A DNA stretch of 8,426 nt from Elusimicrobiota bacterium (lineage in GTDB: Bacteria; Elusimicrobiota; Elusimicrobia; UBA1565; UBA9628), in contig JAGWRY010000219.1 in NCBI GenBank assembly GCA_028869495.1, positions 1-8,426 of the forward strand, given 5' to 3'. Under the pieces are notes generated by a model. It saw only the letters and a list, made by a program, of their open reading frames with translations. It did no database searches and was not told where the DNA came from. Shown here one piece after another: positions 1 through 5,928 of the stretch. The position numbers and the translations under genes are program-made. The stretch's first letter is position 1, and each line of letters starts with the position of its first letter.

Positions 1-133
1 CCGAGATGTCCCGCTTCATGCCTTCCAGCACGATGCGGATCTTCTCCTCGGCCGTGAACTTCTTCCGGGTCCGGCGATTGACGCCCTTTACGAACGTCTC
101 GGCGTCCTTCTGCGGCTTGTCTTGCTCGTTCAT
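1..133 (-). CDS. IS3-type transposase OrfA, N-terminal part (runs off left edge)
   Basis: The first 44 codons of a protein read leftward from an ATG at 133-131. The N-terminus is hydrophilic, followed by a basic stretch and the segment KKFTAEEKIRIVLEGMKRDI at about residues 24-43. This is the opening of the helix-turn-helix (HTH_Tnp_1 type) found at the start of OrfA in IS3-family insertion sequences, the DNA-binding part of the OrfAB transposase that recognises the element ends. A GGAGG Shine-Dalgarno lies at 137-141, only 3 nt before the ATG, which is tight but supports this start. The rest of OrfA and all of OrfB (the DDE catalytic part) would lie to the left, outside the window. So it cannot be said whether the element is intact. 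It points away from the neighbouring endonuclease gene. Family assignment is from motif recognition only. Confidence 0.85.
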   Translation of the reverse strand, partial: MNEQDKPQKDAETFVKGVNRRTRKKFTAEEKIRIVLEGMKRDIS

Positions 134-182
134 AAGCCTCCATTCTACCGGCTTACGAACGCCGTGATTCGCAATCAATTCA
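1..182 (-). mobile_element. Partial IS3-family insertion sequence, right part, with candidate element end
   Basis: The transposase fragment implies an insertion sequence whose upstream end lies between 134 and the endonuclease gene at 352. Read on the minus strand, the sequence starting at 182 begins TGAATTGATTGCGAATCACG. IS3-type ends commonly start with TG and lie a few tens of bases before orfA, so 182 is a candidate terminus. The matching inverted end would be outside the window, so neither the border nor a target-site duplication can be confirmed. Gene presence is well supported; the exact end is a guess. Confidence 0.35.
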
Positions 183-351
183 AACGGCAAAAGATTCCAT
201 CAGGCGCTGAACCTCAACACTTTCGCTAGTTTCTCATCCATGGGTTGTCACCCCGCAGAATATCTCCTGTATCCCCTCCAGTCAAGCTCTTAATCTTCGG
301 TTCTATATTTCTGATCTGGACATATATCAGCACGCCCCCTATACTCTCGCA

Positions 352-1332
352 ATGCGCTACTGGTGGGTCAACCAGAACCAAACATTCGATCAAGAGTTCC
401 GCGGAGGCTACCTCTGGTCGCCGAAGCGGAATAAGAACGGCGCGCGCAATCAGTTTTACGAGAACATGCGCGAGGTTGCGCCCGGCGACATCGTGTTCTC
501 GTTTCGGCAGCGGGCGATAGCGGCGATCGGCGTGGCGCAGTCGTATGCGTATGAGTGCCCGAAGCCGACAGAATTCGGGACCATTGGGTCGAATTGGGAA
601 CGCGAGGAGCCCGGCTGGCGCGTGGATGTCCTGTATACGCGCCCGCATCAGCGCGTCATTCCCAAGGAGCATATGGGCGTTCTGGGACCGCTCATGCCGC
701 CCAGGTATGCGCCGCTCCAGAAGAGTGGCGACGGGATACAAAATGTGTATCTCGCTGAGTTACCCCGCACCTTTGCAGAAGTTCTGGCAGGGCTGCTTGG
801 TGTCGAGGCGCAAGAACTCGTTTCAACGACAAGCAATCGGCCGAATTTGATTGAGCCGAAAATGGCGGCGCGCGGGATCGATGAGTGGGAAGATAAGATC
901 CAGGAATCGATCAAGGCGAACAAATCCATTCCAGAAACTGAGCGGAAGGCGATCATCCGAGCGCGCCGCGGCCAGGGTCTGTTCAAGCAGAACGTCATGA
1001 ACATCGAGACCGCCTGCCGGGTCACGAAGGTGGACAATCCCGCGCATCTGATCGGTAGCCACATCAAGCCTTGGCGCGACTCGAACAATGATGAGCGCCT
1101 CGACGGCGAGAACGGACTGCTGTTGACGCCATCCGTTGATCACCTTTTCGATCGCGGCTTCATCACCTTCGAGGGAAACGGCAAAGTACTCCTTTCGCCG
1201 GTGGCCGATGAGCGATCGCTCAAGCGGATGGGTGTTGAAGCCGGGATGGATGTCGGGACGTTCAGCCGTGGGCAGCGGGACTACCTGGAGTTCCACCGGG
1301 ACTCGGTGTTCCTGACGGCGGCGCGCCGGTAG
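352..1332 (+). CDS. EVE-HNH endonuclease, predicted modification-dependent (type IV-like) restriction enzyme
   Basis: A 326-residue two-domain protein. Residues 1-150 form an EVE/PUA-like domain, starting MRYWWVNQNQTF and containing GGYLWSPKR (18-26) and GDIVFSF (45-51). Residues 205-285 form an HNH_2-type nuclease domain, with the metal/catalytic residues probably H237 (SHIKPW), N254 (GENGLLL) and H264 (DHLFDRGF). EVE domains bind modified bases such as 5-methyl- or hydroxymethylcytosine, and the EVE-HNH architecture is that of VcaM4I, which cuts modified DNA. A role in restricting modified phage or foreign DNA is therefore expected, acting alone in the cytoplasm; no methyltransferase is nearby. 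Length and motifs look intact. The start at 352 fits the beginning of the EVE fold, but no good SD precedes it. The gene is visibly less GC-rich than the right part of the window, lies beside an IS, and its 3' end overlaps the convergent RDD gene by 71 bp, all consistent with lateral acquisition. The exact modification recognised is unknown. Confidence 0.93.
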   Translation: MRYWWVNQNQTFDQEFRGGYLWSPKRNKNGARNQFYENMREVAPGDIVFSFRQRAIAAIGVAQSYAYECPKPTEFGTIGSNWEREEPGWRVDVLYTRPHQRVIPKEHMGVLGPLMPPRYAPLQKSGDGIQNVYLAELPRTFAEVLAGLLGVEAQELVSTTSNRPNLIEPKMAARGIDEWEDKIQESIKANKSIPETERKAIIRARRGQGLFKQNVMNIETACRVTKVDNPAHLIGSHIKPWRDSNNDERLDGENGLLLTPSVDHLFDRGFITFEGNGKVLLSPVADERSLKRMGVEAGMDVGTFSRGQRDYLEFHRDSVFLTAARR

Positions 1333-2341
1333 GCGGCGTCGCCTGGCCCGGATTCAGCGGGAAAGGGCCGGGATCAGCGCCGGAGAGCCAGGCGCGCCAT
1401 TTTTCGACACTGTTCCCGACGTAATGATTGCGCGACCAGGACGCGATACCGAGGGTGTAGCCCGTAACGACGCTTACGGAGATGCCGTTCAATTCGTCTA
1501 CCGGATAACCGCTCGAGAACACCGTCTTGATCTCTCGACGGAGGATATCGACGCCCGCGTCTTGATCTGGAACGTAATAGGCCAGGACGCTGATATTGAG
1601 AGACCGCGTCACGGTCCCTTTCATGCTCATTATGCTCCTGTTCACGCCGACCTCATCCCGACCCACAGAGGCTACGACCGCCTTGCGCAGAGCCAGCAGC
1701 GGATCGAGCTGGGGAGAGTAACGCCGCCAAACGATCCAGCCAGCGACGCCGGAAAGGGCGAACCAGCCGGCCAGCACGATCGCATGGACCGGGTTGCGCG
1801 GGCCGGGCGCGGACCAAGTCGTTCCCGCGCGCATCACAAAGGTTCCCGCGAGCATGTCATGCGCGCCTTGCCGACGGCGACGCTCGAAAATCATCAGGTA
1901 GATCGAAACTATCACGCTGGTCCAAAAGAGCATCAGTAAGATGACTCGGGGCTTGTACCAGCTGTCGACGACGGTGTAGCCGTTGAGCGCGAGCATGACC
2001 GAGAGATACAAGCCCCTCACGAAAGCGGCGTTCCAACTCGGCGGCGCGCCTTGGGCGTCGGCGACCCGCAATCCCAAGGCGCGCTTGCCCGGCGTGGCGC
2101 CGCCGGCGAGCGGGCCATCCAACGGAACGAAATAGAGCAGGGCAACGCCGAGACCGACAAGGCGTGCCCAGACTCCCATGCGTGAAAAGACGCTGCCGAA
2201 GATGCTGCCCAAGCTCAAACCGACGATCGTCAGGATGGCGATGTCGATCAGGAGGGCCAGGAAGCGCCGCCAGAAAGAGCCCAGTTCCGGGTGAGAGGCT
2301 GGAACGGCAGGCGGACCGGCGAGGATTTCTTCCGCGCTCAT
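1262..2341 (-). CDS. RDD-family membrane protein with uncharacterised C-terminal domain (paralog 1)
   Basis: 359 residues. Residues 20-172 are an RDD domain: FWRRFLALLID near 23-33, PLDGPLAGGATPGKR at about 73-87, and the family ending RRRRQGAHDMLAGTFVMRA at about 154-172, with hydrophobic segments around 27-50, 61-73, 107-121 and 132-152. A further membrane segment at about 186-205 is followed by a soluble domain (about 210-320) that I do not recognise, ending GYTLGIASW then EKWRAWL. The last 31 residues are a Pro/Gly/Thr-rich tail absent from the paralog at 4945-5910. RDD proteins are integral inner-membrane proteins of mostly unknown function; a few have been linked to ion transport. The ATG at 2341 is chosen because it aligns with the paralog start and lies 16 nt below a clear -10; the longer in-frame start at 2416 lies above the promoter. 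No SD is present. The 3' end overlaps the endonuclease gene by 71 bp. Confidence 0.88.
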   Translation of the reverse strand: MSAEEILAGPPAVPASHPELGSFWRRFLALLIDIAILTIVGLSLGSIFGSVFSRMGVWARLVGLGVALLYFVPLDGPLAGGATPGKRALGLRVADAQGAPPSWNAAFVRGLYLSVMLALNGYTVVDSWYKPRVILLMLFWTSVIVSIYLMIFERRRRQGAHDMLAGTFVMRAGTTWSAPGPRNPVHAIVLAGWFALSGVAGWIVWRRYSPQLDPLLALRKAVVASVGRDEVGVNRSIMSMKGTVTRSLNISVLAYYVPDQDAGVDILRREIKTVFSSGYPVDELNGISVSVVTGYTLGIASWSRNHYVGNSVEKWRAWLSGADPGPFPLNPGQATPPTGAPPSGTPSPGGTPGSPAAHG

Positions 2342-2357
2342 TTTAGGAAGTTGCGCC

Positions 2358-2386
2358 AGTATGCAGCCGGAAGCACCCGTTGTCAA
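2358..2386 (-). promoter_or_regulatory. Sigma70-type promoter of RDD paralog 1, very short leader
   Basis: On the minus strand TTGACA (2386-2381) is followed by exactly 17 nt and CATACT (2363-2358), then GGC. Only 16 nt separate the -10 from the ATG at 2341, so the expected leader is about 9-10 nt and carries no Shine-Dalgarno (the leader reads CTTCCTAAA just before ATG). The same arrangement precedes the second RDD gene, which strengthens the call. Confidence 0.75.
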
Positions 2387-2464
2387 GGCAACAAGTTTGT
2401 CCGCTTTTATCGCCATCGCCGGCCTCGCCGAATTCAGAGAGCATCGCCGACAGCCAGCGCGCGT

Positions 2465-2764
2465 TCAGACCAGCGCAATCTCGCGCAAGGTCGACTTTCG
2501 GCCGCCGGGCGGCCCGATGCGCAGGACGGCGCGCTGGCCCAGGGCCGCGAAGAGCTTCGCCAGGAAGTCCAGGGACGGGACGCGCTCGTCGTCCAAGCTT
2601 TCGAGGCGGGCGATCTGGGACTGCGGGACGCCGGCGCGGACGGCGAGCTGTTTTTGGATGAGGCCGCGGTCCAGGCGCAGGGATTTGACCGTGCCCGCGA
2701 GGAGGCCGCGGACCTGAAGGCGCAGGTGGTCGCGGCGATAGCGCGGATCGTGCAGCCTCGGCAA
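2465..2764 (-). CDS. Small XRE-type helix-turn-helix protein, antitoxin-like, orphan
   Basis: Up to 99 residues if started at the TTG at 2764-2762. Residues about 20-82 form an XRE/Cro-type HTH: VKSLRLDRGLIQKQLAVRAG, then VPQSQIARLES as the turn and recognition helix, then LDFLAKLFAALGQRAVLRIG. Leu-rich spacing of this kind is typical of HigA-like antitoxins and small autoregulators that bind operator DNA as dimers. No ATG or GTG start exists in frame and no SD precedes the TTG; the frame stays open upstream across 2765-2820, so the true start is uncertain. Coding is supported by the intact HTH and the GC3 pattern. No toxin gene lies on either side: the gene above is a divergent coiled-coil protein and the gene below an RDD protein with its own promoter. 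Function is inferred from fold only; it may be a transcriptional regulator of its neighbours. Confidence 0.75.
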   Translation of the reverse strand: MPRLHDPRYRRDHLRLQVRGLLAGTVKSLRLDRGLIQKQLAVRAGVPQSQIARLESLDDERVPSLDFLAKLFAALGQRAVLRIGPPGGRKSTLREIALV

Positions 2765-2847
2765 GGACGCGGGAACAAAACCCGTCTCTAAAACGTAAGT
2801 CTCAGCGGGCCGAAGGACCCTTGTGCGGCCCGACGGAGGCTGATACG

Positions 2848-3141
2848 ATGTCGGGGATGATGCGGCGGGAGATCGACGGGATGAAGAACGAGATGTCCGA
2901 CCTGAAGTCGATGTTTCGGCGGACGATGGTCTCGGTGGCCCAGCTGAAAGGCGAGTTTGTCGAGTTGAAGGACTACCTCAAGGACAACATGGCCACGAAG
3001 GACGACATCTCGGCGCTGAACGCCCGGATGGACGGCTTCTCCGGGCTCCTGCTGGACTCGCGACAGCGCTGGGCCGTGCACGCCGACACGCTCAAGCAGC
3101 ACCACGACCGGCTGACGAAGCTGGAAAGTCAGCGCGACTAA
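2848..3141 (+). CDS. Small coiled-coil-like protein of unknown function
   Basis: 97 residues, highly charged, no signal peptide or membrane segment. Heptad-like spacing of hydrophobic residues runs through MRREIDGMKNEMSDLKSMF, then VAQLKGEFVELKDYLKDNMA and again through the C-terminal DTLKQHHDRLTKLE. A glycine-containing break (MDGFSGLL) lies between the helical stretches. This predicts an extended helical, probably oligomeric, cytoplasmic protein; I recognise no named family. The ATG at 2848 is preferred because GGAGG lies at 2835-2839, 8 nt upstream. An alternative is a leaderless start at the ATG at 2857, since TTGTGC (2821-2826), 17 nt and an extended -10 TGATACGAT (2841-2849) sit just before it. 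It is divergent from the HTH gene (83-bp gap). Its TAA (3139-3141) overlaps the stop codon of the convergent RRM gene. Confidence 0.75.
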   Translation: MSGMMRREIDGMKNEMSDLKSMFRRTMVSVAQLKGEFVELKDYLKDNMATKDDISALNARMDGFSGLLLDSRQRWAVHADTLKQHHDRLTKLESQRD

Positions 3142-4070
3142 ACGCCGTCCTTGCGGTCGAAGCTGCGCGGCTTGCGCGGCCACTTCTTGGCGCCGGGGCC
3201 GGACTTGCCCCAGGGTTTCTTGGCGCCGGGCTTGGCCCAGGGCTTCTTGTCGCCGAAGGGCTTCTTCTTCCAGGGCTTGAACGAACGCTCGCCCGCAGCC
3301 GGAGCGGCGGCGCCGAGCGCGGCCGGGGCGGAGCCTTCGGCGCGCGGCGGCTTGGGGCGCCAGGGCTTCTTGTCGCCCCAGGATTTCTTCTCGGCCCACG
3401 GCTTCTTCTCGCCCCAGGGCTTGCGCTCCCCGGCGGGCTTGTCGTGCCAAGGCTTCTTCTCGCCCCAGGGCTTCTTCTCCCCGGCGGGCTTGTCCTGCCA
3501 GGGCTTCTTTTCGCCCCAGGGTTTCTTCTCACCCCACGGCTTCTTGCCCTCGCCGGCGGGCTTGTCGTGCCAGGGCTTTTTCTCGCCCCAAGGCTTCTTT
3601 TCGCCCCAGGGTTTCTTCTCGCCCCACGGCTTCTTCTCGCCCCACGGCTTCTTCTCGCCCCAGGGCTTCTTGCCGGCGAAGCCGCCGGAGCGGCGCTCGC
3701 CGCCGGCGGGGAGAGGGCCCCAGCCTTGGCGGCGGTCGCGGCCGGAGCGGCGGTCGGTCTCGACACCGGGCGGCAGGACGACCGGGGGCTTGGGCGCGAG
3801 CGGGAAGCGGTCCTCGCGCTCCTTCTGGGGGCGCGCCTCCTGGACGTGGATCTTGCGGGAGCCGATCAGCGTGTCGTTGAACTTGGCGACGGCGGCGGCG
3901 CCCTCCTCGGGCGTGGACATGACGACGAAGCCCATGCCGCGGGAGCGGCCGGTCTTGCGGTCCATCAGGATCTTCACGCTCGCGACGGTGCCGCAGAGCT
4001 TGAAGAGGTCGGTCAGCTGGGCTTCCGTGGTCTCGTAGGGGAAGCCGTAGACGAAGAGGTTGGCGTTCAC
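3138..4070 (-). CDS. RRM-domain RNA-binding protein with Lys-Pro-Trp repeat tail
   Basis: 310 residues from the GTG at 4070. Residues 3-82 form one RNA recognition motif, with RNP2 LFVYGF (5-10) and RNP1 RGMGFVVM (44-51), including the aromatic positions that stack on RNA bases. A basic linker (DRRSGRDRR, 106-114) leads to a low-complexity array at about 133-237 built from GEKKPW hexads interrupted by 11-12-residue units of the type HDKPAGEKKPW. A less regular Lys/Trp/Pro tail follows to the end. Bacterial RRM proteins are usually short, about 80-150 residues, so this one is two to three times the usual length. A role in RNA binding, such as cold response or mRNA handling, is expected, with the cationic Trp-rich tail perhaps adding nonspecific RNA affinity or condensation. 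The start is uncertain: an in-frame GTG at 4088 would add 6 residues, but the 4070 start places the first strand as in other RRM proteins. No strong SD is seen. It is convergent with the coiled-coil gene and divergent from the transglycosylase gene. Confidence 0.88.
   Translation of the reverse strand: MNANLFVYGFPYETTEAQLTDLFKLCGTVASVKILMDRKTGRSRGMGFVVMSTPEEGAAAVAKFNDTLIGSRKIHVQEARPQKEREDRFPLAPKPPVVLPPGVETDRRSGRDRRQGWGPLPAGGERRSGGFAGKKPWGEKKPWGEKKPWGEKKPWGEKKPWGEKKPWHDKPAGEGKKPWGEKKPWGEKKPWQDKPAGEKKPWGEKKPWHDKPAGERKPWGEKKPWAEKKSWGDKKPWRPKPPRAEGSAPAALGAAAPAAGERSFKPWKKKPFGDKKPWAKPGAKKPWGKSGPGAKKWPRKPRSFDRKDGV
3360..3674 (-). repeat. Coding 18-bp tandem repeat array (GEKKPW hexads)
   Basis: An imperfect tandem array inside the RRM gene. 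The basic 18-bp unit encodes Gly-Glu-Lys-Lys-Pro-Trp and is most regular at about 3583-3674, where five to six units follow each other directly. Three longer inserts encoding (H/Q)DKPAGE break the array near 3428-3454, 3481-3507 and 3544-3572. Units differ mainly at synonymous positions (Pro CCG/CCC, Lys AAG/AAA), which suggests the peptide is being maintained rather than only copied by slippage. All length changes by whole units would stay in frame. Confidence 0.9.
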
Positions 4071-4128
4071 GGGAGGCCATCGTAGCACATCCGCGCGCGT
4101 CGCGCCGGGGCCCAGACGCGGACTAGTG

Positions 4129-4142
4129 CCAAAGACCTTTGG
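4129..4142. promoter_or_regulatory. Dyad-symmetric candidate operator between RRM and transglycosylase genes
   Basis: CCAAAGACCTTTGG is a perfect 6-bp inverted repeat around a 2-bp centre in the 158-bp divergent intergenic region. It overlaps the weak candidate -35 (TTGGAC, 4139-4144) for the plus-strand gene, whose possible -10 TAAGAT lies at 4163-4168. Position and symmetry suit a dimeric regulator. No regulator is identified, and chance occurrence cannot be excluded. Confidence 0.35.
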
Positions 4143-4193
4143 ACGGCGGCGCGCTCATGTTCTAAGATTGCCGCTCGCCGAGGAACGCCGCGC

Positions 4194-4210
4194 CGGGAAA
4201 ATCTTTCCCG
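4194..4210 (+). promoter_or_regulatory. Hairpin in the transglycosylase leader, just upstream of the SD
   Basis: CGGGAAA-ATC-TTTCCCG is a perfect 7-bp inverted repeat with a 3-nt loop. It ends 8 nt before the Shine-Dalgarno GGAG (4219-4222) of the gene starting at 4229. It could be a leader hairpin tuning translation or mRNA stability, or a dimer-binding operator. It has no U-tract, so it is not an intrinsic terminator. Confidence 0.4.
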
Positions 4211-4228
4211 ACGCTTCCGGAGACGTGC

Positions 4229-4948
4229 ATGCATCCCTCAACGTTCCTGCTGGCCGCCCTGGTCTTTCTCTTCCCGTCCCGCCTCGTGATGGCGGCCGAG
4301 CTCCCCGCCTCGCCCGCCGCCCCCGCCGCCGCCCTGCGCGCGCTGGGATTTCTGCAGACCCCGGGCCTGGCCTGGGGACGCTGGTTCGACGCGGCCGCCC
4401 AGCGCCGCGCGCTGACGCCGCCCGTCCCGCCGCGCGCCGCGAAAGCGCCCGCCGCGCCGGCCGGGCCGTATAGAGGAATCGTCAGGCGACTTCTTGAAAA
4501 GCCGACGCGCAATCGCTACGACGCCGTCATCCGCCGCGAGTCCGCCGCGCGCGGCCTGGACCCGCGCCTGGTCAAGTCCGTCATCGCCGCCGAGTCGGAG
4601 TTCACCGCCCGCGCCCGCTCGCGCGCCGGGGCGCTGGGCCTGATGCAGCTGATGCCGGAGACCGCGGACTCCGTGGGCGTGCCGCGCCGGCGGCTGTTCG
4701 ATCCGGCGGCCAACATCCGCGCCGGCACGCGCTACCTGGCGAGCCTGTTCCGCGAGGCCTGGCGGCGCTACCGCCTGGGAAGCCTGCCCTTCCGCCGCGG
4801 CCCGCGCTGGGTCGTGCGCCGCGTGCTGGCCGCCTACAACGCCGGTCCGCGCTGGGTCGCCGGACGGCCGCTGTACCGGCAGACGCGCCTCTACGTCGCG
4901 AAGGTGCTGGCCTTCTACCGCTCGGCGCTGAGCGACCTGCGCGGCTAG
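4229..4948 (+). CDS. Secreted SLT-type lytic transglycosylase
   Basis: 239 residues. Residues 1-23 look like a Sec signal peptide (hydrophobic LLAALVFLF, likely cleavage after VMAA). Residues 24-90 are an Ala/Pro-rich linker. Residues about 94-232 form a family-1 lytic transglycosylase (SLT) domain with catalytic glutamate E122 in AAESEF, the motif GALGLMQLMP (134-143), a structural NIRAGTRYL (162-170) and AYNAGP (202-207). The enzyme would cleave the MurNAc-GlcNAc bond of peptidoglycan in the periplasm, forming 1,6-anhydro ends, during wall turnover or assembly of envelope machines. Start choice is supported by GGAG at 4219-4222, 6 nt before the ATG. All core motifs are intact. The domain is short and single, closer to MltE/Slt-C-like stand-alone enzymes than to full Slt70. 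Its TAG lies in a CTAG shared with the stop codon of the convergent RDD gene. Confidence 0.92.
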   Translation: MHPSTFLLAALVFLFPSRLVMAAELPASPAAPAAALRALGFLQTPGLAWGRWFDAAAQRRALTPPVPPRAAKAPAAPAGPYRGIVRRLLEKPTRNRYDAVIRRESAARGLDPRLVKSVIAAESEFTARARSRAGALGLMQLMPETADSVGVPRRRLFDPAANIRAGTRYLASLFREAWRRYRLGSLPFRRGPRWVVRRVLAAYNAGPRWVAGRPLYRQTRLYVAKVLAFYRSALSDLRG

Positions 4949-5910
4949 GGCGCGTCCAGCGGCTTGGGCTCGGCGGCCAGGCGCGCGCGCCACTCGTCGG
5001 GCGAGAGCGTCGTATCGTAGGCGCGCCAGAAGGACGCCAGGCCGATGTCGTAGCCGAGGCGCAGGTCCACCGTCACCGCGTCGACCCCGTCCAGCGGGAC
5101 GCCGGCGGCCAGCGCCGCGCCGGCCGCGCGGTCCGACAGGACGTCGAGCTCCGCGCGGCCCGGGTAGCGGTAGAGCCGCGCCGAGAGCACGAGCGTGCGC
5201 GCCGCCCGCCCGCCTTCGCGGCTCTCGACCAGGCGCGCCGCGACCCGGGGACCGTCCAGCGCGCGCTCGACCGCGGCGCGCACTGCGGACAGCGGCTCCA
5301 CGGCCGGACGGATCAGGATCCAACTCAGCGCGCCGAGGGCGACCCACGCGCCGAGCGCCCCCCCCAGGACCAGCGCGCGCCGCTCGAACGGCGGCGGAGG
5401 TTCCGTCCACTCCGCGTCCGCGCGCGCGACGAAGGTCCCCGCCGCCCAGTCGTGCAGGCCCTGGCGGCGCGTGCGCTCGAAGGCCGTCAGATAGACGCTG
5501 AACACGACCGCCGCCGTCAGCAGTTCGAGGAACAGCGTGCGCGGATCGTCCCAGGACCCGATCGACGACGCCGCCCCGCCGACCGCGAAGAGCGTCCCCA
5601 GCAGGAAGCCGCGCACCAGCGCGCGCCCCCAGCCCGGCACGTCGCCGTCCTCGTTCACGACCCGGATCCCGAACAGGCGCTTGCCGAGCGTGCGCCCGTC
5701 CCCGCCGGGACCGTCGAGGAGCGTGAAGTACGTCCCCGCGATCAAAAGGCCCACCAGCCGCCCCCAAGGTCCCAGGTGCGCGAAGCCGCGGTTGTCCAGA
5801 ATCCCCAGAAGGGCGCCGAAGACCGTCAGCAGGAGCGCGTCCGCGGCCAGCGCCGCCAGGCGCCGCCAGAAGGGAGCCAGCGCGGACCGCTCGGAGGTTC
5901 GTGCGCTCAT
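4945..5910 (-). CDS. RDD-family membrane protein with uncharacterised C-terminal domain (paralog 2)
   Basis: 321 residues, paralogous along its length to the protein at 1262-2341. The RDD domain covers about residues 12-165: FWRRLAALAADALLL (14-28), LLDGPGGDGRTLGKRLFGIR (64-83) and the family ending RRQGLHDWAAGTFVARA (148-164). A fifth hydrophobic segment lies at about 180-200. The C-terminal soluble domain (about 203-312) shares with paralog 1 the pattern GYDIGLASFWR (286-296) and DEWRARL (305-311), corresponding to GYTLGIASW and EKWRAWL there. This part matches no domain I know. It ends 10 residues after DEWRARL, without the Pro-rich tail of paralog 1. Expected location is the inner membrane; function unknown. 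The ATG at 5910 lies 18 nt below a clear -10 and has no SD. Its stop codon overlaps that of the transglycosylase gene in CTAG. Confidence 0.9.
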   Translation of the reverse strand: MSARTSERSALAPFWRRLAALAADALLLTVFGALLGILDNRGFAHLGPWGRLVGLLIAGTYFTLLDGPGGDGRTLGKRLFGIRVVNEDGDVPGWGRALVRGFLLGTLFAVGGAASSIGSWDDPRTLFLELLTAAVVFSVYLTAFERTRRQGLHDWAAGTFVARADAEWTEPPPPFERRALVLGGALGAWVALGALSWILIRPAVEPLSAVRAAVERALDGPRVAARLVESREGGRAARTLVLSARLYRYPGRAELDVLSDRAAGAALAAGVPLDGVDAVTVDLRLGYDIGLASFWRAYDTTLSPDEWRARLAAEPKPLDAP

Positions 5911-5928
5911 TTTTGGAAGGCTCCGGCC

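Noticed and set aside
261..325. Possible -10 TATATT (304-309) as promoter for the endonuclease gene
   Set aside because: The hexamer is good, but no -35 is found at suitable spacing in this AT-richer stretch, so it was not listed as a feature.
2342..2416. N-terminal extension of RDD paralog 1 from an ATG at 2416
   Set aside because: The -35 and -10 lie at 2358-2386, inside the extension, and the paralog starts at the position equivalent to 2341.
2465..3141. Toxin-antitoxin pair formed by the HTH gene and the coiled-coil gene
   Set aside because: They are divergent, and the coiled-coil protein shows no toxin fold or catalytic motif; toxin-antitoxin genes are normally co-directional.
3360..3674. 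Tandem array considered as a CRISPR
   Set aside because: The units are 18 bp, contiguous, in frame and differ mainly at synonymous positions; there are no unique spacers and no cas genes.
3151..4038. Long plus-strand frames over the RRM gene, with repeats such as QGFFSP
   Set aside because: They mirror the coding tandem repeat on the opposite strand. The minus strand carries RNP1 and RNP2 in a complete RRM, so that strand is the coding one.
4194..4210. Intrinsic terminator at the GGGAAA/TTTCCC hairpin
   Set aside because: No U-tract follows, and it lies in the leader of a gene immediately before the Shine-Dalgarno.
4238..5767. A 509-codon open frame on the minus strand
   Set aside because: It covers the transglycosylase gene antisense and the RDD gene in a wrong frame; both overlapped genes have clear family motifs and this frame has none.
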